In this document: piece by piece, positions 1-8,081 of the stretch | How the letters are laid out: the number at the start of each line of letters is the position of its first letter | How positions within the stretch are numbered: the first letter of the stretch is position 1 | Origin: DAONJL01 sp035405645 [NCBI: bacterium] | Lineage (GTDB): Bacteria; JAGOBX01; DAONJL01 | NCBI GenBank assembly: GCA_035405645.1 | Contig: DAONJL010000018.1 | Coordinates: 1-29,408, forward strand | Length of the DNA stretch: 29,408 nt | Reading direction: 5' to 3' | The notes under the pieces: generated by a model | The model's database searches: none | What the model saw: only the letters and a program-made list of their open reading frames with translations | What the model was told of the DNA's origin: nothing | Translations under genes and position numbers: made by a program

Positions 1-5
1 TAAAT

Positions 6-93
6 GCCGAAGTGGCGGAATTGGTAGACGCAACGGACTTAAAATCCGTCGTTGGTTTTCCCCGACGTGCCGGTTCGAGTCCGGCCTTCGGCA
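6..93 (+). tRNA. tRNA-Leu (anticodon UAA)
   Basis: The acceptor stem pairs GCCGAAG (6-12) with CTTCGGC (86-92), with discriminator A93. The anticodon stem ACGGA/TCCGT encloses the loop CTTAAAA, giving anticodon TAA. A long variable arm, as expected of a class II tRNA, precedes the T arm (GCCGG, loop TTCGAGT, CCGGC at 69-85). CCA is not encoded. It decodes UUA, by far the commonest leucine codon in this window. Its promoter would lie left of the window. Confidence 0.97.
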
Positions 94-135
94 TTTATTT
101 TTATCCTCTCAAAAATCGTGCAATACAAAAAATAA

Positions 136-798
136 ATGAAAAATAATAAGTTTATTTTCATTATGGATTTTGATGGAGTTATTTTAGATTCAAATGAAAT
201 TAAAATTATTGCTTATAAAAAAACTATTGAAAAATTTGGCAATCCAATAATTTCTGAATTTATTAAATATCATCTCCAGAATCCCGGTATTTCAAGATAT
301 GTTAAATTTAGATATTTATATGAAAATATTTTAAATAAACCTTATACTGAAAATGACATAAATTTATTAGCAGATAGTTTTTCAAAATTAGTTGCAGAAG
401 AAATATTAAGAGTTCCTATGATTAATGGTGTAAAAGAATTTTTAGAAAAGTATTATCAAAATAATGATATTTATGTTGTTTCTGGCACGCCTGAAATTGA
501 ATTAAAAGATATTGTTGAAAAAAGAAATTTAAAAAAATATTTTAAAGAAATCTATGGTGCACCTGTTTTTAAAAAAGAACATATTGCAAAAATAATAAAA
601 GATAATTCAGAAATAGCGAAAAATAATTTTTATTTTTTTGGTGACGGTTCAACTGATTATTTTGCTGCAAGTTCAAATAATATTGCTTTTATTGGGATTC
701 TAAATCAACATAATAAAGAATTATTCTTAAAATTAGCAGAAGAGAAAAAAGCAAAAATAATAAATGATTTTTTTGAAATAATAAATTATTTTGAATAA
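136..798 (+). CDS. HAD-family hydrolase (phosphoglycolate phosphatase / beta-phosphoglucomutase-like)
   Basis: This 220-residue soluble protein belongs to the haloacid dehalogenase superfamily, which transfers phosphoryl groups through an aspartyl-phosphate. Motif I is DFDGVILDS near residue 11 (nucleophile Asp and acid/base Asp). Motif II is the Ser of VVSGTP near 117. A motif III Lys lies around 146-148 (VFKKEH), and motif IV is FFGDGSTDY near 170. The helical cap between motifs I and II places it among the C1-cap phosphatases. The substrate cannot be read from sequence. It begins 42 nt after tRNA-Leu with no obvious Shine-Dalgarno and no clear promoter, so it may be read through from the tRNA. 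Codons are strongly A/T-ending. Family assignment is firm; any specific phosphatase name would be a guess. Confidence 0.85.
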   Translation: MKNNKFIFIMDFDGVILDSNEIKIIAYKKTIEKFGNPIISEFIKYHLQNPGISRYVKFRYLYENILNKPYTENDINLLADSFSKLVAEEILRVPMINGVKEFLEKYYQNNDIYVVSGTPEIELKDIVEKRNLKKYFKEIYGAPVFKKEHIAKIIKDNSEIAKNNFYFFGDGSTDYFAASSNNIAFIGILNQHNKELFLKLAEEKKAKIINDFFEIINYFE

Positions 799-817
799 AA
801 ATTAATATAGATTGTTA

Positions 818-846
818 TTTACAAAAAATAAAAAAAATAATATACT
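818..846 (+). promoter_or_regulatory. sigma-70-type promoter for the yugP-DUF4416-ligA operon
   Basis: TTTACA (818-823) and TATACT (841-846) are separated by 17 bp. The predicted start near 853 leaves only about 13 nt of leader, which contains the Shine-Dalgarno AGAGGTGAT just ahead of the ATG at 866. Confidence 0.6.
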
Positions 847-865
847 AAAAAAGAGGTGATTTTAT

Positions 866-1564
866 ATGTATTATTATTTTGACCCTTTATATTATATAAT
901 TTTTTTCCCTATTTTAATATTTTCTTTCTGGGCTCAGTGGCGGGTAAAATATAACTTTGAAAAATTTTCAAATTATAACAATCGATTTGGTTATACTGGT
1001 GCTCAAATTGCAGAAATATTATTAGCAAAAAATGGTATAAATGATGTGCCTGTCGAACAAAGTAGTGGTTGGTTATCTGACCATTATTCGCCTTTTGAAA
1101 GAAAATTAAGATTATCACCTGCTGTTTATAATTCTTCTTCTCTTTCTGCTATTGGTGTTGCTGCTCATGAAGTTGGTCATGCTATTCAACATTATAAAGG
1201 TTATGCTATTATGAGATTATGGTTACCTCTTGCTAAACCTGCTGCTATTTCTGGTAATATTGCTATTTGGTTACTTATGCTTGGTTTCATTTTAAATTTA
1301 TTTAATTTAGCTTTAATTGGGTTCTGGCTTTTTGCTGCTGTCGTTGCTTTTCAAATTATTACTTTGCCTCTTGAATTTAATGCTTCTGCTCGTGCAAAAG
1401 AATTGCTGTATTCTTATGGTATTATTTCTGATAGAGAGCGTAAAGGTGTGGCTGCTGTTTTAAATAGTGCTGCTCTTACTTATATTGCTGCTGCTGCTGC
1501 TTCACTCGCTCAATTATTGTATTATGCGATTAGATTAGGGCTTTTTAGAAGTCGTGATGATTAA
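866..1564 (+). CDS. Membrane zinc metallopeptidase, YugP type (Zn_peptidase_2)
   Basis: This 232-residue integral membrane protein matches the YugP/neutral zinc metallopeptidase family. An N-terminal membrane segment (about residues 9-24) is followed by a soluble stretch ending in the HEVGH zinc motif (His101, Glu102, His105) inside AAHEVGHAIQH. Two or three further hydrophobic segments lie at roughly 125-165 and 200-225. Length and layout are those of full-length family members. The biological substrate is not established for this family. The start is well supported: AGAGGTGAT lies immediately upstream and a 17-bp-spaced promoter precedes it. The DUF4416 gene begins 6 nt after its stop, so the two are probably cotranscribed with ligA. 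Alanine is written mostly as GCT here, unlike several neighbours that prefer GCA. Confidence 0.88.
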   Translation: MYYYFDPLYYIIFFPILIFSFWAQWRVKYNFEKFSNYNNRFGYTGAQIAEILLAKNGINDVPVEQSSGWLSDHYSPFERKLRLSPAVYNSSSLSAIGVAAHEVGHAIQHYKGYAIMRLWLPLAKPAAISGNIAIWLLMLGFILNLFNLALIGFWLFAAVVAFQIITLPLEFNASARAKELLYSYGIISDRERKGVAAVLNSAALTYIAAAAASLAQLLYYAIRLGLFRSRDD

Positions 1565-1570
1565 TTTTTT

Positions 1571-2113
1571 ATGGGTATAATTAGAAAAGTTAAACCAGTA
1601 AAATTAATTGCAAGCATTATAGCAAATAAAGAAAAACTATTTTATGAAATTGAAAAAGAATTATCAGAAATTTTTGGCGTGATTGATTTTTCAAGTAAAA
1701 TTCTTCCTTTTAATCATACTGATTATTACAACAAAGAAATGGGTGATAATTTAATTCGTAAATTTATTAGTTTTGAAAAATTAATTTTACCAGACCAAAT
1801 TTCACAAATAAAAATAAAATCAAATGAAATAGAAAAAAAATTTGCTATAAATAATTATCGGCAGGTTAATATTGACCCGGGTTATATAAATCTTGCTAAA
1901 TTAGTTCTTGTCAGCACAAAAGATTATAGTCATAGAATTTATTTATCTAATGGTATTTATGCCGAAGCAACACTCTTTTTTCGACATAATCAATTTGAAA
2001 CTTTTCCTTATACTTATCCTGATTATGCAACTGATGAAGTTCGTAATATTCTAAAAGAGATTCGCAAATTATTTAAATCACAATTGAAAAATGGAAACCA
2101 AAAAGAAAAGTGA
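1571..2113 (+). CDS. DUF4416 family protein
   Basis: This 180-residue protein of unknown function resembles the DUF4416 family. It shows the characteristic N-terminal block around KPVKLIASII, a Phe/Asp-rich middle with HTDYY near residue 50, and the conserved DPGYINLAKLVL and YLSNGIYAEATL blocks in the second half. No signal peptide or membrane segment is visible, so it is probably cytosolic. No catalytic residues can be assigned. It sits 6 nt after the YugP peptidase and its last 23 nt overlap the start of ligA, which suggests translational coupling in one operon. It ends in TGA. From memory, the family occurs mainly in deep-branching diderm bacteria, which fits the rest of the window. Identification is by motif recall and not by a database search. 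Confidence 0.75.
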   Translation: MGIIRKVKPVKLIASIIANKEKLFYEIEKELSEIFGVIDFSSKILPFNHTDYYNKEMGDNLIRKFISFEKLILPDQISQIKIKSNEIEKKFAINNYRQVNIDPGYINLAKLVLVSTKDYSHRIYLSNGIYAEATLFFRHNQFETFPYTYPDYATDEVRNILKEIRKLFKSQLKNGNQKEK

Positions 2114-4115
2114 AATAAAAAAATATATTGAAGAATTAAGAGAAAAAATTGAAAAACATAATGAATTATATTATAAAAAAAATCAACCAATAATCAGTGA
2201 TTATGAATATGATTTATTAGTAAAAGAATTAAAGGAACTTGAAGAAAAATATCCAGAATTTAAAGACGAAATATCGCCAACTCATACAGTTGGTTCTGAT
2301 GTTTTAACTGAATTTATTCAGCGTGACCATCGTCAGCCAATGAAATCTCTTGACAATACTTATTCAAAAGAAGAAGTAATAAATTGGTTTAATCGAATAA
2401 AAAAAACAATAACAGATGAAGAAATAAATTTTGTAGTTGAACTAAAAATTGATGGTGCAGGTATTTCAATTACTTATGAAAATGGGAAATTTGTTTATGC
2501 TTTAACTCGTGGTGATGGTAAAAAAGGTGATGATATTTCACATAACATAAAGACAATAAAAGAAATTCCACTTGAATTAAATCCACTCTCTAAATTATCT
2601 GAAGGCATAGTAGAAATTCGTGGGGAAGTTTTTATGAAAAAGAGTGTATTTAATGAATTAAATAAAGAGCGAGAAACTATAGGTGAACAATTATTTGCAA
2701 ATCCTCGTAATGCTGCTGCTGGTTCTATTAAACAACTTGATTCTAATATTTGTCGTCATCGCAAATTAAATGCATATTTTTATGCTATTGGCTTTTTTGA
2801 GATGAATAATATAAAATCACAAAAAGAACTTTTAATTGAATTAAATAAAGCTGGTTTACCTGTTCAATCTAATTATAAGTTTTGTAAAAATTTAGATGAA
2901 TTATTATCTGCTATTGATGAATTTAAAGAAATAAAAAATAAACTTGATTATGAAGTTGATGGGCTTGTGATAAAAGTAAATGATTTTGAACAACAGCAAA
3001 AATTAGGCTTTACTGCTAAATCACCTAAATTTGCAATTGCTTATAAATATTCAACAGAAAAAGGAATTGGAAAAATTCATAGTATTGATTTTCAGGTTGG
3101 CAGAACTGGTATAATCACGCCAGTTGCTAATTTTGAACCGCCAATTCATTTAGCAGGAACTAATGTAACAAGAGCAACATTACACAATTTTGATTATATA
3201 AATGAACTTGATATACGAATAAATGATTATGTATATGTTGAAAAAGCAGGTGAGATAATTCCAAAAGTAATTGGTGTAATAAAAGAAAAAAGAACTGGTA
3301 TTGAAAAAATAGTTAAACCGCCAGCAAAATGTCCTGATTGTAATAGTGAAATAATAAGATTTCAGGACGAGGTTGCTTATAGATGTATTAATCCAAATTG
3401 TCCTGCACAAATAAAAGAACGGATTGTTCATTTTTGTTCAAAAAACTATGGTGTAAATATAAATATTGGTCCACAAACAATAAATAAACTTTATGAAAAA
3501 AAATTTATCTCTGATTTTGCTGATTTGTATTTTTTAAAATTTGAACAATTATTAGAAATAGAAAATTTTAAAGAAAAAAGTGCAACTAATTTATTATCAT
3601 CAATTGAAGATAGCAAAAATGCGGATTTTAGTGATGTTTTAAGTGGATTAGGTATTCCGTTAGTTGGAAAAGTAACTGCTGAATTATTAGCAAATAATTT
3701 TAAAAATATTAATAATATTATGTCAGCAAAAGAAGATGAATTTTTAGCAATTGAAGGTATAGGACCAGTCGTTGCTGAATCAATTATAAAATATTTTAAG
3801 CAAAAAGAAGTTCAACAAATTATTGAAAAATTAAAAAAAGCAGGTGTAAATTTATCAAAAGAAAAAAAATCGAAATCTGGAAAATTAAATGGTCTTATAT
3901 TTGTAATTACTGGCACATTACCATCAGGCAGAACAAGAAATGAATTAATAAAAATAATAAAAGAAAATGGTGGTAGTGTAAAATCAAGTATAACAAAAGA
4001 TGTAAATTATTTAATTGCTGCTGAACCATCAACATCGACAAAATACAAAAAAGCAGAAGAATTAGGGATTAAAATAATTAGTGAAAAAGAATTTGAAGAG
4101 ATGCTGGCAAAATAA
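2091..4115 (+). CDS. ligA: NAD-dependent DNA ligase LigA
   Basis: LigA seals nicks in duplex DNA using NAD+ during replication and repair. The 674 residues are full length. Domain Ia (1-70) contains the HNELYYKKNQP and ISDYEYD blocks that bind NMN. The nucleotidyltransferase domain carries the AMP-accepting Lys119 in ELKIDG, then EVDGLVIKV near 288. An OB fold follows, then a Cys4 zinc finger (Cys414, Cys417, Cys432, Cys437), helix-hairpin-helix repeats near 510-570 and a C-terminal BRCT domain (about 595-674). In the zinc-finger/HhH junction the usual MxIEGLG-type block reads GVNINIGPQ. The start overlaps the DUF4416 gene by 23 nt, and the encoded N-terminus aligns with the expected helix, so the start is reasonable despite a weak Shine-Dalgarno. 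Confidence 0.97.
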   Translation: METKKKSEIKKYIEELREKIEKHNELYYKKNQPIISDYEYDLLVKELKELEEKYPEFKDEISPTHTVGSDVLTEFIQRDHRQPMKSLDNTYSKEEVINWFNRIKKTITDEEINFVVELKIDGAGISITYENGKFVYALTRGDGKKGDDISHNIKTIKEIPLELNPLSKLSEGIVEIRGEVFMKKSVFNELNKERETIGEQLFANPRNAAAGSIKQLDSNICRHRKLNAYFYAIGFFEMNNIKSQKELLIELNKAGLPVQSNYKFCKNLDELLSAIDEFKEIKNKLDYEVDGLVIKVNDFEQQQKLGFTAKSPKFAIAYKYSTEKGIGKIHSIDFQVGRTGIITPVANFEPPIHLAGTNVTRATLHNFDYINELDIRINDYVYVEKAGEIIPKVIGVIKEKRTGIEKIVKPPAKCPDCNSEIIRFQDEVAYRCINPNCPAQIKERIVHFCSKNYGVNINIGPQTINKLYEKKFISDFADLYFLKFEQLLEIENFKEKSATNLLSSIEDSKNADFSDVLSGLGIPLVGKVTAELLANNFKNINNIMSAKEDEFLAIEGIGPVVAESIIKYFKQKEVQQIIEKLKKAGVNLSKEKKSKSGKLNGLIFVITGTLPSGRTRNELIKIIKENGGSVKSSITKDVNYLIAAEPSTSTKYKKAEELGIKIISEKEFEEMLAK

Positions 4116-4202
4116 TATTTAATTTTAAAAAAATTTTGTCACCTGATAAAATTTCCAATCAACTTAAAAAAGTTATATATACATAATTCTTTTTTAAATT
4201 AT

Positions 4203-4229
4203 TTGACAATTTTTTAAAAAAGATATAAT
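4203..4229 (+). promoter_or_regulatory. Promoter for the GT2-xdhC-MBL operon, near-leaderless
   Basis: A perfect TTGACA (4203-4208) and a perfect TATAAT (4224-4229) are separated by a short 15-bp spacer. A shifted TAATAA (4226-4231) would give 17 bp. Either way transcription would begin about 2-5 nt before the ATG at 4240, leaving no room for a Shine-Dalgarno. Confidence 0.6.
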
Positions 4230-4239
4230 AATTTTTTAT

Positions 4240-5193
4240 ATGAATATTGATTTATCTGTAATCATACCATTATATAATGAAGAGCAGGTAATTGATGAAT
4301 TATATCAGCGTTTAAAAAGTGTTCTCGAAAATTTAAAAAAAGAATATGAAATTATTTTTATTAATGATTGTTCGAGAGATAAAACATTAGACAAATTAAA
4401 AACAATTGCACAAAAAGATAGACGAGTAAAAATAATTTCATTTAAAAGAAATTTTGGTCAAACAGCAGCATTAGCAGCTGGTTTTGATTATGCTTCGGCT
4501 GATATTATTATTAGTATGGATGGTGATTTACAGCATTTACCTGAAGATATACCAAGATTAATAGCAAAAATGGAGGAAGGTAATTATGATATTGTAACAG
4601 GTTGGCGTGAAGAAAGACAGGATAATTTTTTAACACGAAAATTACCATCACAAATTGCAAATTATTTAATAAGATTAATTTCAGGTGTGAAAATACATGA
4701 TTTTGGCACTACATTGAGAATATATAAAAAAAGTATAATTGAACAATTAGAATTATATGGTGAATTACATCGTTTTATTCCTGCATTAGCAAGTCAATAT
4801 AGTTTAAAAATTAATGAAATACCTATTTCAAATCCAAAAAGAAAATTTGGTAAATCTAATTATGGATTAAATCGCATTATTAAAGTAATAATTGATTTAA
4901 TAACTGTAAAATTTTTAATTTCTTATGTTACTAAACCATTACAATTTTTTGGACTTTTTGGACTTTTCTTTTTTGGAACTGGTTTCTTCATTGCCCTGAT
5001 TTTAACTATTCTCTGGCTTTTTAATTATCTTGAAATGCCTGATAATTATGGCACTCTTATTCTTGCTGTGTTTTTTATGTTGATTGGTCTTCAAATATTT
5101 TTCGTTGGTTTAAATACTGAAATAAATTCAAGAATATATATGCGGACATCAAATAAAAAACCATATTTTATTGAAGAAAAAATAAATTTTTAA
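4240..5193 (+). CDS. Family 2 glycosyltransferase, DPM1/GtrB/ArnC-like polyprenyl-phosphate glycosyltransferase
   Basis: This 317-residue membrane-anchored GT-A enzyme is predicted to transfer a sugar from a nucleotide sugar to polyprenyl phosphate on the cytoplasmic face. The N-terminus shows the GT2 block LSVIIPLYNEE, then FINDCSRDKT near 46, the metal-binding DGD in SMDGDLQHLP near 90, and a conserved RKFGKSNYG block near 200 typical of DPM1-like enzymes. Two C-terminal transmembrane segments (about 232-256 and 268-291) match GtrB/ArnC topology. The sugar donor is not determinable. It is first in an operon, 1 nt before the xdhC-like gene. Leucine codons switch from TTA in the catalytic domain to CTT in the membrane part (from about 4950). 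Confidence 0.9.
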   Translation: MNIDLSVIIPLYNEEQVIDELYQRLKSVLENLKKEYEIIFINDCSRDKTLDKLKTIAQKDRRVKIISFKRNFGQTAALAAGFDYASADIIISMDGDLQHLPEDIPRLIAKMEEGNYDIVTGWREERQDNFLTRKLPSQIANYLIRLISGVKIHDFGTTLRIYKKSIIEQLELYGELHRFIPALASQYSLKINEIPISNPKRKFGKSNYGLNRIIKVIIDLITVKFLISYVTKPLQFFGLFGLFFFGTGFFIALILTILWLFNYLEMPDNYGTLILAVFFMLIGLQIFFVGLNTEINSRIYMRTSNKKPYFIEEKINF

Positions 5194-5194
5194 T

Positions 5195-5968
5195 ATGAAT
5201 AATTTTGAAAGTTATAAAAAAATAATCGAACAAATTAAAAATAATGATGAGGTATATTTATTTATTTCATTTGAAAAAAATAATTTATTTAAATTAGGTT
5301 CCAAAATTTTACTTGATAAAAATTTTAATATTCTTTTTTCTGAGTTAGAAAATATAAATAAAATAAATTTTAAGAATATCGAATTTGCAAAAGAAAAAAC
5401 AGGAAAACAAAAAATAAAAATTGGTGAACAAACAATAAATTTTTATGTAGAAAAGTTTCAGGTACCTTATAGAATTATCATTTTTGGTGCGGGACATATC
5501 TGTCTTGCATTATGTAATTTATTGCAATTCTTTGATTTTAATATTTTAGTTGTTGATGATAGAATTGATTTACTTGAAAAATTAAATTTTCCAAAAGTAA
5601 AAAAATTAAATATAGAATTTACAGAAATAAATAATAATATACAAATAAATGAAAATGATTTTTTAGTTATTATTACTCGTGGACATATATATGATAAAGA
5701 AGTATTAGAACAAGTAGTAAATTCAAATGCAAAATATATTGGTATGATAGGTTCGAAAAAGCGTGTAATTGCAGTGAAAAAATTATTAAGTGAACAAGGT
5801 GTATCAGAAGAAAAATTAAATCAAATATATGCACCAATTGGTCTTCCAATAAGTAATAATCAGGTTGAAGAAATAGCATTATCAATCTTATCACAAATAA
5901 TAGCAGTAAAAAATAATAAAATTAATTTTGTAAGATTTGTATATGAAAAATTTAATAAATCTTTTTAA
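5195..5968 (+). CDS. XdhC/CoxI family protein, Rossmann (C-terminal) domain
   Basis: XdhC-type proteins help mature molybdenum hydroxylases by handling or sulfurating the molybdenum cofactor. The hallmark here is the nucleotide-binding GAGH at residues 98-101 (IIFGAGHICLAL), followed by VVDDR near 117, VIITRGH near 160 and GMIGSKKR near 188. These are all typical of the XdhC Rossmann domain. The 257-residue protein lacks the CoxI domain that normally precedes it; that domain is supplied by the next gene, which overlaps its 3' end. No molybdenum hydroxylase subunit or moco gene is present in the window. Spacing of 1 nt after the GT2 gene implies cotranscription. The family call is firm; the client enzyme is unknown. 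Confidence 0.82.
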   Translation: MNNFESYKKIIEQIKNNDEVYLFISFEKNNLFKLGSKILLDKNFNILFSELENINKINFKNIEFAKEKTGKQKIKIGEQTINFYVEKFQVPYRIIIFGAGHICLALCNLLQFFDFNILVVDDRIDLLEKLNFPKVKKLNIEFTEINNNIQINENDFLVIITRGHIYDKEVLEQVVNSNAKYIGMIGSKKRVIAVKKLLSEQGVSEEKLNQIYAPIGLPISNNQVEEIALSILSQIIAVKNNKINFVRFVYEKFNKSF

Positions 5969-6269
5969 TGAAGGATTAAGAGCAGAAGTTCCATTTGTGC
6001 TTGTTACTGTTGTTGATGTTTGTGGTTCTGCTCCACAATCTGCTGGTGCAAGAATGATTGTTTTTGCTGATAAAACAATTATTGGTACTGTTGGTGGTGG
6101 TTGTGTAGAAGGTGAGGTAATTCAAGAAGCAATAAAAATGCTTGTTTATAATAATGAAAAAGAAATCAAAATAATTAAAGTTGATTTAACTGATGAAATA
6201 GGAAATAAGGATGGTGATATTTGTGGGGGCTCAATGTTCTTTCTTCTCGAAAAAATTTCTAATAATTAA
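5943..6269 (+). CDS. XdhC/CoxI family protein, CoxI (N-terminal) domain
   Basis: This 108-residue protein comprises only the CoxI-type domain: LVTVVDVCGSAPQS near the start, GARMIVF, the glycine-rich TVGGGCVEGEV, and a terminal DICGGSMFFLLE that matches the end of that domain. Together with the preceding Rossmann-domain gene it would reconstitute a standard XdhC protein, but the two pieces are encoded separately and in the opposite order to the usual fusion. I chose ATG 5943 over an in-frame TTG at 5937. It overlaps the preceding gene by 26 nt and the following reading frame by up to 59 nt, so translation of the three is likely coupled. Confidence 0.82.
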   Translation: MKNLINLFNEGLRAEVPFVLVTVVDVCGSAPQSAGARMIVFADKTIIGTVGGGCVEGEVIQEAIKMLVYNNEKEIKIIKVDLTDEIGNKDGDICGGSMFFLLEKISNN

Positions 6270-7542
6270 AAAAATTTTATTCATATTTTGTTTTATGATT
6301 TTTTCCTCTTTTAATTTATTTGCTGCTGATTTAAAAGAAGAAATAAATGATAATAATTTATTTGATTTAATAAATGATACTTCATTATATATTTTATTTT
6401 TTGATGTTGACCAGGCTGATGCTGCATTTATCATAACGCCAGAAAAAAAATATTTTTTAATTGATGCTGGGAATTGGGGCGCGGGCGAATTTGTTATTGC
6501 TCCAATTTTAAAAAAATTAAATATAAATACAATTGATAAATTTTTTATTTCACATCCACACGGCGACCATCATGGTGGTGCTTATTATTTGCTTTCAAAT
6601 TTCAATGTTAAAGAATTAATTGATGCTGGTATTATCACAACTGCTGAAAAATATAAAGAAATTTTAGACTTATGTATTTCTAAAAAAATTGGTTATTCAG
6701 TACCTTTATCAAATAGTGTGGTATATGAAGAACCTGATTTAGAAATTATTTGTTTGCAGAATAATGAAAAGTATTTACATGATTTAGGTTTAAATGAGAG
6801 TTCAATGATTTTAATGTTGAAATATAAAAATTTTAAAGCAATTTTTACTGGTGATGTTGAGACAGAAGGTGAACATTATTTACTAAATCATACAATACAT
6901 AATATAGAAGCAGATATAATTAAAGTTCCACATCACGGTAGTATCACATCAAGTACTGATGATTTTATAAACGCAGTTAAACCAAAAGTTGGTGTAATTA
7001 GTATTGGTTATCGAAATTATTTTAATCACCCATCAGCCAAAACAATAAAGCGATATAAAGAAATAGGAACAAAAATATATAGAACAGATTATAATGGTCA
7101 CATTCTTATAAAAACTGATGGTGATAGTTTTAGTGTAATTTATCAGTTAAAAGATAGATATAAAACAAAAGAGATAAAAAATGTATTGGAAGAGACATCC
7201 AAATTAATCTGGCAGGAAAAAAAATATGGTGAAGCAATAAAGGTGTTAAATTCAATTTATGACTCAGCACCAGAAAATCCAGAAATAAATAGCAGATTAG
7301 GTTATGCACTTTATTGTGATAGTCAATTTACAGAAGCAGAAAAATATTTATTAAAAGCAATTGAATTAAATCCACAGGATTTTTATGCACGAATAAATAT
7401 TTCTAAAATTTATGAATTAAATAATTTACCAGAAAAAGCAATAAAATATTTAGAAGAAGCAGTAAAATTAGAACGACATGGTCGTAAGATGGAAGATTTA
7501 TATAAAAAAATAGAAGAGTTAAAAGAAAGATTATCAAAATGA
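6211..7542 (+). CDS. Exported metallo-beta-lactamase-fold hydrolase (ComEC C-domain-like) with TPR repeats
   Basis: The 443-residue frame contains a metallo-beta-lactamase domain with the metal motif HPHGDHH (115-121). Further ligand blocks are FTGDVETEGE near 217 and KVPHHGS near 237, closest in style to the C-terminal domain of the DNA-uptake protein ComEC. About three TPR units follow from about 325 onward (for example AEKYLLKAIELNPQD). A signal peptide (KK, then about 17 hydrophobic residues ending LFAAD near 40) predicts export. The start is uncertain: ATG 6211 gives a 20-residue polar leader and a 59-nt overlap with the upstream gene, while ATG 6295 would destroy the signal peptide. A non-ATG start between them is possible. 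With no pore domain it is not a whole ComEC; the substrate is unknown. Confidence 0.82.
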   Translation: MVIFVGAQCSFFSKKFLIIKKILFIFCFMIFSSFNLFAADLKEEINDNNLFDLINDTSLYILFFDVDQADAAFIITPEKKYFLIDAGNWGAGEFVIAPILKKLNINTIDKFFISHPHGDHHGGAYYLLSNFNVKELIDAGIITTAEKYKEILDLCISKKIGYSVPLSNSVVYEEPDLEIICLQNNEKYLHDLGLNESSMILMLKYKNFKAIFTGDVETEGEHYLLNHTIHNIEADIIKVPHHGSITSSTDDFINAVKPKVGVISIGYRNYFNHPSAKTIKRYKEIGTKIYRTDYNGHILIKTDGDSFSVIYQLKDRYKTKEIKNVLEETSKLIWQEKKYGEAIKVLNSIYDSAPENPEINSRLGYALYCDSQFTEAEKYLLKAIELNPQDFYARINISKIYELNNLPEKAIKYLEEAVKLERHGRKMEDLYKKIEELKERLSK

Positions 7543-7591
7543 ATTTTTATAAATAATATTTTAAAACTTTCAATAATAACAATTTTTTAAG

Positions 7592-7620
7592 TTGACAATT
7601 TGCCTGCTAATTTTTAATAT
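7592..7620 (+). promoter_or_regulatory. Promoter for the yjbQ-rhomboid operon
   Basis: TTGACA (7592-7597) and TAATAT (7615-7620) are separated by 17 bp. The predicted start near 7627 leaves a leader of about 30 nt carrying AGGGA (7645-7649) ahead of the ATG at 7658. Confidence 0.7.
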
Positions 7621-7657
7621 ATAAAATAAATAATCTAAATAAAAAGGGAAAAGATAA

Positions 7658-8077
7658 ATGAAAATAATAACTGAACAAATAACAATAAAAACAAAAGGAA
7701 ATAATGATATTATTGATATAACAAATTTAATCGAAGAAAAATTAAAAGAAACAAAATTAAATGAAGGTTTTATAAATATTTTTATTGCAGGTTCAACAGC
7801 GGGAATAACAACAGTTGAATATGAATCAGGACTGATAAAAGATTTGAATGATTTATTTGAAAAGATAGCACCATCATCAAAAAATTATGCACATAATTTT
7901 AGATGGCATGATGGTAATGGTCATTCACATTTATTATCTTCATTATTTAAGACTAATTTTACAGTGCCTTTTAAAAATAATGAATTATTACTTGGCACCT
8001 GGCAGCAAATAATTTTTATTGATTTTGATATTCATCCACGCACGAGAAATGTGATTGTTCAAATTATTGGAGAATAA
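7658..8077 (+). CDS. YjbQ/UPF0047 family protein (secondary thiamine-phosphate synthase-like)
   Basis: This 139-residue soluble protein is full length for the YjbQ (UPF0047) family, a small beta-barrel protein forming a trimer. Conserved blocks seen are GSTAGITTVEYE near 48, the His-rich patch YAHNFRWHDGNGHSHL near 80-95, and LLGTWQQIIFIDFD near 112. The family has been annotated as having weak secondary thiamine-phosphate synthase activity, because E. coli YjbQ can replace ThiE when overproduced; its normal role is not settled. No thiamine genes lie nearby. It is first in an operon with a good 17-bp-spaced promoter and an AGGGA Shine-Dalgarno. The rhomboid gene follows 4 nt after its stop. 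Confidence 0.9.
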   Translation: MKIITEQITIKTKGNNDIIDITNLIEEKLKETKLNEGFINIFIAGSTAGITTVEYESGLIKDLNDLFEKIAPSSKNYAHNFRWHDGNGHSHLLSSLFKTNFTVPFKNNELLLGTWQQIIFIDFDIHPRTRNVIVQIIGE

Positions 8078-8081
8078 TATA

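Noticed and set aside
4116-4160. A-run/T-run after ligA resembling a terminator
   Set aside because: Such tracts are everywhere in this AT-rich DNA and no stable hairpin with a GC stem is present.
4561-4590. GGAGG inside the GT2 gene as a second internal start
   Set aside because: The nearest downstream ATG is out of frame and ends after three codons, unlike the in-frame site in cheA.
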